Assembly (NCBI GenBank): GCA_016718155.1 | Contig: JADKEH010000014.1 | Coordinates: 124,001 to 188,000 of the forward strand | Source: Candidatus Rhodoferax randersensis | Lineage (GTDB): Bacteria; Pseudomonadota; Gammaproteobacteria; Burkholderiales; Burkholderiaceae_C | DNA length: 64,000 nucleotides | Direction of reading: 5' to 3' | Shown: piece after piece, positions 1 to 8,333 of the stretch | Layout: each line of letters begins with the position of its first letter | Numbering within the stretch: position 1 is the stretch's first letter | The notes under the pieces: generated by a model | Databases searched by the model: none | What the model was told of the DNA's origin: nothing | What the model saw: the letters and a program-made list of their open reading frames with translations, nothing else | Position numbers and translations under genes: made by a program

Positions 1-2071
1 GTTGAGCGACTGATGGGCGAAATCCTGTCCGCGCTGGGGCACGCGCACAGCCACGGCGTGGTGCACCGCGACATGAAGCCAGCCAACCTGATCGTGCTGG
101 CGGACGGCAAGGTCAAGGTTGCCGATTTTGGCATCGCGCGCATCGAGAAGTCCGAGCTGACCCAGGTCGGCACGGTGATGGGCACGCCCTCCTACATGTC
201 GCCCGAGCAGTTCATGGGCCAGACCGTGGACAGCCGCACCGACATCTTTTCCTGCGGCGTGATTCTGTACCAGTTCCTGACTGGCGAGAAGCCGTTCACC
301 GGCAACACCACCACCATCATGTACAAGGTGTTGAACGAGGAACCGCTGGCACCGTCCATGCTCAACGTCGCCCTGCCGCCGGCCTTTGACGCGGTGGTGA
401 AGAAAGCCATGGCCAAGTCACCAGTGCAGCGCTACCAGACCGCCGAGGAATTCTTCGAAGCGGTCAAAGTGGCCGTGGCCAGCCACAACGCGGACCAGAC
501 CGTCATCAACCTTGGCAGCACGCTGGGCGGCGACGCCACCGCGCTCAATACCGGCAGTACCCGGACCACCGGCCTGACCGCAGCCCATGCCGGCACGCCA
601 GCCAGCCGCGCAGGCCAGGCCACCCCCGCAGCCGCGCCAGCCGCTGCCGCTGCGTCCACCCCACCCGCCAAGACGTCCTACACCGGTGCGCTGGTGATGG
701 CCGGTGTGGCCGGCCTGCTGCTGCTGGGCGGCGGCGCTTACTTCTATACCGGCAAAACCGCAACCGCCCCTGGGTTGGCCAGCATGCCCGGCACAACCAG
801 CAGCACCACCGCAACCACTGCCGCCACGACCCCGGCCGGTCCCGCGCCCAGTGCGGTGGCGCCGGTCGCGAGCAGATCCCCAGCCGGACTCCGGCACCAT
901 CATCGTCAGCGCACTCGGCCTGGTCAACCCGAAAGACCCCAAGTTCAATGGCGATGCCAACGCCGCACAGGCCGAGGCGCGCGCCGACGCCAAACGCCAG
1001 TTGGTCGAGAAAGTGCTGTCGCTGTATGTCGAGAACAGCTCCATCGACAAGAACTACCCAGTGATTGAACAGAAGCTGCTTTCCAACTACGGCAGCTTCA
1101 TCAAGACCGTCATCAACGAAGGCGCGCCGGAAATGGGCAAAGATGGGCTGCTCGAAACCGAAACCCGCGCCGTGCTGAAGGTGCGCGACGTGCAGAAGTC
1201 GCTCAACCAGTTGTCCAAGGACGAGCGCATCGAGTTCATCCGCAACAATGGCGACCCCAAGGTGTCGATAGAAATGCTGATTGCCAACGCCGATACATCG
1301 CAGATGTTGCCACCGGCGCGCTCACAATTGGCGGAAAACGTGCTCAAGGAACGCATCAAGTCCTTTGGCTTCAGAGTCTGGTCCAACGATGGTGAGGTCA
1401 AGGCCAGCCCGAACGCCAGGAGCGCGGACTTCCACATTCGCGGCGAGGCCAAGTTCAAGCAGCTCTCCGCCAAGCTGGCGGCCTCGGGGCTGACCATCAC
1501 CAAGACCGTGCTGACCTCCTGGACCGTCAAGGCCATCGACAAGGCCAGCGGCGAGGAAATCTACCTCAACACGGTCGTGCCGCAGGGGCAGAGCTGGGGT
1601 ACCGAGGACCTGGCGCTGAGCGACATCGGCAAGCTCATGGGCGATGAGTTCTCCAAAAACTTCTTCCTGCAACACTTTGAATTCGGCGTTCGCAAGACCA
1701 ACCTGAACATCCAGGGCCTGCCCGATGCGCAGACCGCCCGCCTGCTGCTGCGCGAGCTGCGCGGCATCCGCCAGGTGCTGGACGTGAAGATGCTGGCCGA
1801 CACCGGGCGCTATCAACTGCAGTTGGCCGAGGGCAGCAGCTCGGATGTGGTCCAGGCCGCCATCCTCAAGCCGCTCAATACCAAACTGGGACAGAACTGC
1901 TTTGCGCTGGCTGGATCGAGCGAATCCGACATCAACGTCAGCTTCGCCACTGCCTGCACCGAGATGGCCGTGCGCGGCAAGCTCGAGACCGTGCCCCCGG
2001 CCGGCCTGCTCAGCGCCCCGGCATCACGCGGCATGCCGCTGCTGAAATCCGGCGCGGTCAAGACCACCTGA
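1..2071 (+). pseudogene. Serine/threonine protein kinase with C-terminal periplasmic domain, 5'-partial, one frame break
   Basis: The coding frame enters from outside the window, so the kinase N-lobe is missing. Visible from the start are the catalytic loop HRDMKPAN, the metal-binding DFG and the activation-segment end SPE (in place of APE), i.e. a Hanks-type kinase C-lobe. An Ala/Thr/Pro-rich linker, one membrane span near 690-755 and a second Thr-rich linker follow. Around 865-880 the frame moves from 1 to 2; frame 2 then gives about 400 residues of an extracytoplasmic domain that I do not recognise, beginning at the IIVSALGLVNP segment, to TGA at 2069-2071. Protein sense runs straight through the shift, so a sequencing indel is more likely than decay. 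The gene converges on an FHA-cyclase gene whose FHA module could read phospho-threonine made by this kinase (inference). Confidence 0.8.
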
Positions 2072-2089
2072 GCAATAGACCAGACGGGG

Positions 2090-2105
2090 AGCGCCGAGAG
2101 GCGCT
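2090..2105. terminator. Short hairpin between convergent genes
   Basis: A 6-bp perfect inverted repeat (AGCGCC, loop GAGA, GGCGCT) occupies the 33-bp gap between the kinase gene and the convergent cyclase gene. There is no T-run after it on either strand, so as a bidirectional terminator it is only a weak candidate. Confidence 0.25.
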
Positions 2106-3037
2106 TACCCGCGCAGTCCGAAGGTGATGACTTCGTCCGTCAGTTCGTCCACACTGTGACCCAGGGCGATGCGTCCCTGGGCGCGCAGCATCACTTCCTC
2201 GCGGCGCAGGATGATTTCGGGCTCGCCCGCAAACGCCACGAAGGTACCGTTGGTGCTCTGGTCAATCAGGAAGAACTTGTCGCGCCTGCGCTCGATGCGG
2301 GCATGTTGCCGTGACGCCATGTGACCGCCAACGACCAGTTCGCACGCCAGATCACGCCCCAACACGATGCCGGTGTGCGCCGGCGTCAGGGTCAGCCGGT
2401 TGGCGCCCTGCTGCAAGTCGAGCTCGATGGACCGCGCCGCCGCCGACAGCGAGGGCGTCATCATGGTTACATCCTCACCGGCCTGCCAGATCACGTCGCA
2501 CACTTCGACATCATCGCCCTTGCCCTTGACCGCCAGGGCGGCGATACGACGCGTTGAACTGCGCAGACTCGGCGGGAGCCGGTCGGCCGTGGCGGCGGTG
2601 GTGACGATCTGCCCGCCCTTGGCCAGGCCGGCCATGCGCGCGGCCAGATTGACGGTGTCGCCAAACACATCGTTGTTCTCTTCGATCACCGGCCCGAAAT
2701 GAAAGCCCACCCGGATGGCCCGCTTGACCGGGCCCGCCGCAGGCAGGGCATCGATGCGCAGTTGCATGTCCATCGCCGCCAGACAACCATTGTCGGCCGT
2801 GGCCAACACGCACATCACCTCGTCGCCAATGGTCTTGATGACACGCCCGCCATACTGCTTGACCACCCCGAACATCACCGCCAGGCATTCATCCACCAGT
2901 GTCTTGGCCTGCACGTCGCCCAAGGCGTCGTACAGCTTGGTGCTGCCCGCAACGTCGGCGAACAACACCGCCATCTGCCGCAAGGGCGGCGCGGGCGACA
3001 GTTGGGTCGGGGCATTGGGATCTGGCAGCGCGGCCAT
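2105..3037 (-). CDS. Class III adenylate/guanylate cyclase with C-terminal FHA domain
   Basis: 310 residues from the ATG at 3037; longer in-frame starts exist but lack similarity to the family. Residues about 20-190 form a class III nucleotidyl cyclase domain: the first metal Asp lies in VLFADVAGSTKL, the second in KTIGDEVM, and the FGDTVNLAARM segment carries the Asn/Arg transition-state residues. Residues about 215-300 form a forkhead-associated domain with the phospho-Thr pocket residues GRD, SRQH and STNGTF. No membrane span is seen, so it should be cytosolic. Likely role: second-messenger (cAMP or cGMP) synthesis gated by binding of a phosphoprotein; the nearby kinase is the obvious candidate partner. 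Substrate specificity cannot be read from the sequence. It is divergent from sodC. Confidence 0.87.
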   Translation of the reverse strand: MAALPDPNAPTQLSPAPPLRQMAVLFADVAGSTKLYDALGDVQAKTLVDECLAVMFGVVKQYGGRVIKTIGDEVMCVLATADNGCLAAMDMQLRIDALPAAGPVKRAIRVGFHFGPVIEENNDVFGDTVNLAARMAGLAKGGQIVTTAATADRLPPSLRSSTRRIAALAVKGKGDDVEVCDVIWQAGEDVTMMTPSLSAAARSIELDLQQGANRLTLTPAHTGIVLGRDLACELVVGGHMASRQHARIERRRDKFFLIDQSTNGTFVAFAGEPEIILRREEVMLRAQGRIALGHSVDELTDEVITFGLRG

Positions 3038-3261
3038 GAGAGACGCCTCATCATGAGTGAACGGTGCCCGATTATCGCTTGGCGACGAAAAATGGCGAGG
3101 TGACAAAATTCCGGGCTGGCAACGCCATCGCCCGCGCGACCGCAAGCCACGATCAGGGTCATCAGCTCGAACAGCCAGCGCAAACGAACCTTCGTCGCTA
3201 CACTGCGCGAACTGTGGCATCCGTCGCAGGGCTCCTTCAACTTGATATGAACGGGAATCGC

Positions 3262-3783
3262 ATGAAACACCTCGCTTTGCTGGCAGTCTGCACGACACTC
3301 TCGGCATCAACGCTGGCGGCGGAGCTGACCGTGCCCATGACCCTGGCCGATGCCGCCGGCTCAGGCGCCTCGGTCGGCAGCGTGCGCATCGTCGAGACGC
3401 CCCATGGCCTGGCGCTGTACCCCATGCTCAAAGGTTTGAAACCCGGCCTGCATGGTTTTCATGTGCACGAGAACCCCTCTTGCGCAGCTGTCGAAAAGGA
3501 CGGGGCCAAAGTCCCGGCACTGGGCGCCGGTGGTCATCTGGACCCGCAGGGCAGCAAGAAACACGGCGAACCCTGGGGCGACGGGCACCTGGGCGACTTG
3601 CCCGCGCTATACGTCGCCGAAGACGGCAGCGCCAGCAACCCGGTGTTGGCGCCACGGCTGAAACTGGCCGACGTGAAGAACCGTTCCCTGATGATCCACG
3701 CCGGCGGCGACAACCATGCGGACCATCCGGCGCCACTCGGCGGTGGTGGCGGTCGTGTGGTCTGCGGCGTGATCGGCGGCTGA
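3262..3783 (+). CDS. sodC: Cu,Zn superoxide dismutase, periplasmic
   Basis: 173 residues. Converts superoxide to oxygen and hydrogen peroxide in the periplasm. A Sec signal peptide (MKHLALLAVCTTLSASTLAA) precedes the mature domain. Metal ligands are visible in order: GFHVHENPSC (two Cu His and the disulfide Cys), GGHLDP and KKHGEPWGDGHLGDLP (Zn-site His), MIHAGGDNHAD (last Cu His), and the C-terminal RVVCGVI with the second disulfide Cys. An in-frame ATG at 3247 would add five residues; 3262 is preferred because it gives a clean signal peptide. The stop codon directly abuts the end of the convergent transporter gene. Confidence 0.93.
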   Translation: MKHLALLAVCTTLSASTLAAELTVPMTLADAAGSGASVGSVRIVETPHGLALYPMLKGLKPGLHGFHVHENPSCAAVEKDGAKVPALGAGGHLDPQGSKKHGEPWGDGHLGDLPALYVAEDGSASNPVLAPRLKLADVKNRSLMIHAGGDNHADHPAPLGGGGGRVVCGVIGG

Positions 3784-4704
3784 TCAGACTCGGCCGGCGC
3801 GGCTGACCACAAAGACGCCCGCAATCACCAGCACGGTGCCCGCCGCCACCCAGGCGGTGAATGGTTCGCCCAGAATCAGCACCCCCATCAGGATGGTCGA
3901 CATCGGGCCGACCATGCCGGTCTGCGCCGCCAGGCCGGCGCCGATGCGCTCAATCGCCATCATCACCATCAGCACCGGCACGGCCGTGCACAGGGTGGCG
4001 TTGAGGATGGACAGCCAGATCACCTGCGGCGCCACCAGCGCCGCCGTCATCGGGCGCAGCAACAGGAACTGCGCGATGCACAAACCACAGGCCACCGTGG
4101 TAGCCAAGCCCACCAGCCGCAGCGAGCCCAGCCGCTGCACCAGTTCGCCGCTGTAGCTCAGGTAAATCGCGTAGCTGACCGCGCTGAGGAACACCAGCAG
4201 CGCACCCAGCGCTACGTCGCCGCCTTCGAGCTTGACCTCGTGGCCAAACACCAGCACCACCCCCAGGTAGCTGATGCCCATGCCCACGGCCTGCAGGCGC
4301 CCGACCGGCCGCTTGTACAGCACCCAGCCCAGCAGCAACACCAGCGTGGGGTTGAGGTAAAGGATCAAGCGCTCCAACGAGGCGCTGATATAGGCCAAGC
4401 CGGCAAAGTCCAGAAAGCTGGCCAGGTAGTACCCGGTGATGCCTAAGCCCAGCACGCCGAACCAGTCCTGCCGTGTCAGGGCGGGTTTGCTGCGGCTGGC
4501 CCACCAAGCCATGGCGGCGAAGATCGGCAGCGCGAACAACATGCGGTACATGATCAGCGTGACGGCGTCCACGCCATGGCGGTAAGCCAGCTTGACGATG
4601 ATCGCCTTGCCGCTGAAGGCAATCGAGCCGAGCACCGCGAGTAAAAGTCCAGTTGCTATGTGTTTGGTAGCAGACTGCCCAGTATTCTTGCTGGCTAGAG
4701 GCAC
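3784..4704 (-). CDS. EamA/DMT-family membrane transporter
   Basis: 306 residues of almost continuous hydrophobic segments, compatible with ten membrane helices in two EamA repeats of about 140 residues. The first repeat starts at the LLLAVLGSIAFSGKAIIVKL segment; the second begins around residue 155 (ALGALLVFLSAVSYAIYLSY) and ends at VLVIAGVFVVSRAG. Typical of drug/metabolite exporters of the inner membrane; the substrate cannot be predicted. It is convergent with sodC with no gap between stop codons. Reading frame is intact. Confidence 0.82.
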   Translation of the reverse strand: MPLASKNTGQSATKHIATGLLLAVLGSIAFSGKAIIVKLAYRHGVDAVTLIMYRMLFALPIFAAMAWWASRSKPALTRQDWFGVLGLGITGYYLASFLDFAGLAYISASLERLILYLNPTLVLLLGWVLYKRPVGRLQAVGMGISYLGVVLVFGHEVKLEGGDVALGALLVFLSAVSYAIYLSYSGELVQRLGSLRLVGLATTVACGLCIAQFLLLRPMTAALVAPQVIWLSILNATLCTAVPVLMVMMAIERIGAGLAAQTGMVGPMSTILMGVLILGEPFTAWVAAGTVLVIAGVFVVSRAGRV

Positions 4705-5920
4705 ATTTTACCCATGATTTCAGCTTTCGTCGGAGCTCGGGTGCGATTCAAAGTGATGTGTCCCGCATCAAGCTGCGTAGCGATAGTCGGTATCCCAGTA
4801 CCTGCCACTCGCCGTTGGCCCGTTTCGCGCTCGGCCAGCATATTCTCCGATTGGCAGACAGGCACAAGCCCCGGGCAGCGAGCCGCTGCTGGAATAGCGG
4901 GGTCTCCGCGGGCCCCGGTCCGGGGCCGGGGTCTTGCGCTGCCCGGTGCGGTGCCGGCGCGCGGGGGCGTCTTCCGGGGTTTGTGGCGGCCGGGGCGCGC
5001 TCGTTTGCGGCGGCCCGGCCTTGGGCTTGGTCGCCCGTTGGTCTGGCGCCGCGGGCGGACTTCAGGCGCTGGCCGCTGCGCTGGGTCGCGCAGGGTAGAA
5101 GTCCAGCAGATAGCCGCCTTGGCTGCCGCGTTCGCGGCTTGGCGATCCGGGCGCGCGTCGCCCACACCGTGGATACGGTGGCCTTTTCCAAAACCGCTCG
5201 CTTGGCGCACGCGCGCAGTTGTTGCCCGCCATGTCACATCTCCGGCAATGGCGGCGTGGTCGCCCTGCCTGGCGGGGCGGGGCGCCTTGGCCCCGCCCGC
5301 ACGCTTTGCGCGCTGTGCTGGGAGTCGTGCGCACGGGGACTGGTGCGTTCGGTGGGCCGGTGCGCCGGGGCGTCCGGTGGGGGCGCGCGGGTGGGCGTGG
5401 CGCGGGTGGCGTCGGCGTGCGGGCGGCGAGCCCAGTGCCCGCCTCGGGTGGGCGCGCCCACGGTGGGTGCGCTGCAGCGCCGGGCGCCCGGCGCGCCCGC
5501 GCTTTGGGCAAGGGGCGTATTCGGGGGTGTTGCTGCGGGACGGCGGTTCTTGTACGCTTATTTCGCCAAAGGTGGTGGCCAGCGCAGCCGGGTGCGGCCC
5601 GGCGTCCGGGCGGCCGCCGGGGCCCGGCGTAATGCGCGCGGCCGCGTACGGCAGCAGCGGCGTCCCGCGCGCCGAACTCCCGCTCGTGCCGGCGCCAGCG
5701 CCAGCAGGAGGCGAGCGGTTTCGATGGGGGGGTGCGCGCGCAGCCACGCAGGATTTCCGTCGCTGACGGTGCTGGTCCCCATGGCGGGGCCCTGGGGTCG
5801 CAGTGCGCGAACCCTACAACACATCACTTTGAACGCACCGCGGAGCCGGTGGCGTCGGTTGCGGCCGACGGTAATTGACCTCAGCAACGCTGTGGGCGGC
5901 ACGAACCGCGGGGTGGGGCT
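4705..5920. other. GC-rich stretch without a recognisable gene
   Basis: About 1.2 kb with very high GC and many short G and C runs. Long open frames exist on both strands, but all translate to Arg/Pro/Ala/Gly-rich low-complexity protein with no family signature, as expected when stop codons are scarce for compositional reasons. A small part near 4750-4880 has more normal composition and may be the end of a decayed gene, which I could not identify. Sequence quality is suspect here, as at 13.2-14.6 kb. Confidence 0.5.
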
Positions 5921-5929
5921 CTTCTGATC

Positions 5930-6266
5930 GACTCGCGAAGATGCCGTCAGTCACGCGCAGCCCGAGCCGAAGGGGGCCGCTCCACGAGTGCGGGCGGCCG
6001 CCCCGGTCCCGCCACGCAAATGACTTGGGCTGGTGCGCCAGCACATAGCAGACCTCGCCCTTGGGCGACTGGACCGATGGCGAATGGATGGTTCCGTTGG
6101 ACGGCGGCTGAGTCGCGGGCAGTCCAGACGAGATTGGTGCGCCCGTGCCTGGCGCCTTGGGAGACAGCACCAGCATTGATGCCATCCTCTTCGCCGCCAC
6201 TGGGGTGAAATCAATCCAGATCATGTCGCACCGATCCGGCACCCAAAGCTTGTTGGGCGCAGCCAT
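5930..6266 (-). pseudogene. mazF: MazF-type endoribonuclease toxin, degraded or mis-sequenced
   Basis: From ATG at 6266 the frame gives MAAPNKLWVPDRCDMIWIDF, the MazF N-terminal pattern (aromatic/Pro, Arg, Gly-Asp-like, then the acidic IDFTP strand), followed by MLVLSPKAPG, a shortened middle, and PKGEVCYVLAHQPKSFAWRD, matching the family's late strand and the D/Q-x-KS-xDWR motif. Family members cleave single-stranded RNA, often at short ACA- or UAC-like sites. The middle is shorter and more divergent than normal and the C-terminus runs past the expected end near 5930, so indels or decay are likely. The ATG overlaps the mazE stop as TGATG, the usual coupling of antitoxin and toxin. Confidence 0.65.
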
Positions 6267-6531
6267 CAGAACACTTCGGCGCCGACACGCCCAGTTGCCA
6301 TCACCTCGCCACCGTGGACCGAGGGATCGAAGGCCTTGAGCTTTTGTGCAAGCGTGAGTTGGGGCTGCCTGCAGACCGAATGAAGACGCCACCCTCAACC
6401 ACTTCAACCTTGACCGGCAGACCACGGGCAAAACGCGCGGCCTTAGCAATGGGCGCAGTAATACGCACACCAAGCCCATTCCCCCACTCCTGAATCGTCT
6501 GCTCGGCGATGATCGTCGCTGTTGCTGCCAT
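6266..6531 (-). pseudogene. mazE: MazE-type antitoxin (AbrB/SpoVT fold), one frame break
   Basis: ATG at 6531 is preceded by AGAGGA at good spacing. Residues 11-51 (IQEWGNGLGVRITAPIAKAA and onward to VEGGVFIR) are the MazE swapped-hairpin DNA-binding fold. Near 6380 the frame shifts; the next frame resumes with PQLTLAQKLKAFDPSVHGGE and ends GRVGAEVF at TGA 6268-6266, which is the toxin-binding tail of MazE. Joining the two frames gives a normal-length antitoxin of about 87 residues. Antitoxin normally neutralises the MazF encoded immediately downstream and represses the pair's promoter. The break may be a sequencing error. Confidence 0.72.
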
Positions 6532-6636
6532 AGAGTCCTCTGCTGAATCAGTTTAAACAAGTATAAACACGACTTCGCGGTGTGTCAACAGGTCTAGGCA
6601 TTGCGGCGAAAACGATGCGTGCCGCAAGCAAGTCCC

Positions 6637-8250
6637 TCAATACCCCGCCGCCTGCCCATCCCTGCGCGGGTCACTGGCGGCCAGGTAACCGTGCGTGCCG
6701 GGCTCGCCCATGCGCCAGATGAATTGGCCGGCGCCGAAGTCCTGGTAGCTGTCGGCGATCTGCTCGATCTGGTGCCCGCGTGCCAGCAAGCCCTGAACGG
6801 TGGCGCTGGGCATGGCCAGTTCCGCGTTGATGGCGAGGCCGCTGTTGAAGCGCCAGCGCGGTGCGTCGCAGGCGGCCTGCGGGTTCTGGCCGTAGTCGAG
6901 CATGCGCACCAGGGTCTGCAGGTGGCCCTGCGGCTGCATGTTGCCGCCCATCACGCCAAAGCTCATCACCGGCTGGCCGTCCTTGGTGAGGAAGGCCGGG
7001 ATGATGGTGTGAAACGGCCGCTTGCCTGGCGCCACCACGTTGGGGCTGGCGGTGTCCAGGCTGAAGCAGTGGCCACGGTTCTGCAGGCTGATGCCAAACG
7101 CGGGCTCCACACAGCCCGAACCAAAGCCCATGTAGTTGCTCTGGATGAAGCTGACCATCATGCCGGATTCATCGGCTGCGGTGAGGTAAATGGTGCCGCC
7201 CTTGACCGGGTTGCCGGCCTGGAAGTCCTGGGCGCGGTCCCTGTCGATAAGCCGAGCGCGCGACGCCAGGTAGTCGTCGCTCAACAGTTGTTCGGGGGTC
7301 ACCTTCATGCTGCCGGGTTCGGCCACGTGGCGGTAGACATCGGCAAAGGCCAGCTTCATGGCCTCTATCTGCAGGTGCTGCGAATCGACACCATCCACCG
7401 CCATGCTCTTCAAGTCAAATTGCTCCAGCACGCCCAGCGCCATCAGCGCCGCAATGCCTTGGCCATTGGGCGGAATTTCATGCAGAGTGTGGCCCCGGTA
7501 CTGGCGCTCAATGGGTCGCACCCACTCGCATTGGTGCGCGGCCAGATCGGCCTGGCTCAACAGGCCACCGTGCTGCTTGGAAAACTGCGCGATGGTTTGC
7601 GCGATCTCACCCCGGTAGAAGGCCTCGCCGCTGGTTTGCGCAATCAGGCGCAAAGCCCGCGCTGCCGCCGCAAATTGAAACAGTTCCCCCACCGCCGGGG
7701 CGCGACCGCGCGGCAAAAAGGTCTGGGCAAAGCCAGGCAGGCCCTGCAGTTCATCCACCGGCGCAGCCCACTTCTGCGCCACCCAGGGCGACACCAGGTA
7801 GCCGCGCTCGGCAATCTCGATGGCCGGTGCCATCAGATCGGCAAACGGCAGCTTGCCAAAGCGCTGGCTCAACGCCACCCAGGCGCTGACGGCGCCGGGC
7901 ACCGTGACCGAGTCGATGCCGCGCTTGGGTGGTGCCGTGCCGTCGGGGCCATATTTGGTGCGAAAGTAGTCGGGGGTCCAGCCTTGCGGCGCGCGCCCGC
8001 TGGCGTTGAGGCCATGCAGTTGCTGACCGTCCCACAGAATGCAAAAGGCATCGCTGCCCAGGCCGTTGCTGACGGGTTCCACCAGCGTCATGACCGCCGC
8101 CGTGGCCACGGCCGCATCGACCGCGTTGCCGCCCTGCTGCAACATGCGCAGCCCCATCTGCGCCGCCAGCGGATGCGAGGTGGACACCACGTTGCGCGCA
8201 AACAGCGGCGTGCGGTGTGACGGGTAGGGGTTGGCGTAGTTGAAGCTCAT
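6637..8250 (-). CDS. ggt: Gamma-glutamyltransferase family protein
   Basis: 537 residues from ATG at 8250 (MSFNYANPYPSHRTP). N-terminal-nucleophile hydrolase of the gamma-glutamyltranspeptidase superfamily: the large-subunit signature GGNAVDAAVATAAVMTLVEP lies near residue 40, the autocleavage/nucleophile segment KGGTIYLTAADESG (Thr after GG) near residue 355, and the substrate loop LQNRGHCFSLD around residue 400. Members cleave gamma-glutamyl bonds of glutathione or acylated substrates after self-processing into two chains. No clear Sec signal peptide is visible from this start, unlike classical periplasmic Ggt, so a cytosolic or acylase-like paralogue is possible. The S9 peptidase gene lies upstream on the same strand, 83 bp away. 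Confidence 0.85.
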   Translation of the reverse strand: MSFNYANPYPSHRTPLFARNVVSTSHPLAAQMGLRMLQQGGNAVDAAVATAAVMTLVEPVSNGLGSDAFCILWDGQQLHGLNASGRAPQGWTPDYFRTKYGPDGTAPPKRGIDSVTVPGAVSAWVALSQRFGKLPFADLMAPAIEIAERGYLVSPWVAQKWAAPVDELQGLPGFAQTFLPRGRAPAVGELFQFAAAARALRLIAQTSGEAFYRGEIAQTIAQFSKQHGGLLSQADLAAHQCEWVRPIERQYRGHTLHEIPPNGQGIAALMALGVLEQFDLKSMAVDGVDSQHLQIEAMKLAFADVYRHVAEPGSMKVTPEQLLSDDYLASRARLIDRDRAQDFQAGNPVKGGTIYLTAADESGMMVSFIQSNYMGFGSGCVEPAFGISLQNRGHCFSLDTASPNVVAPGKRPFHTIIPAFLTKDGQPVMSFGVMGGNMQPQGHLQTLVRMLDYGQNPQAACDAPRWRFNSGLAINAELAMPSATVQGLLARGHQIEQIADSYQDFGAGQFIWRMGEPGTHGYLAASDPRRDGQAAGY

Positions 8251-8333
8251 CGCCAGATTATCGGCGCTGCACCGCCCCCGGTGGCGCGCCAGACCCCAAC
8301 GTGCGCCACCTTGCGTGCACGGCGGGGCGCACA

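Noticed and set aside
4714..5927. Long overlapping open frames on both strands (about 350-390 codons)
   Set aside because: Arg/Pro/Ala/Gly-rich translations with no family motif; explained by high GC and few stop codons.
6601..8220. 539-codon frame opposite the gamma-glutamyltransferase gene
   Set aside because: Antisense shadow; the opposite strand has full family motifs.
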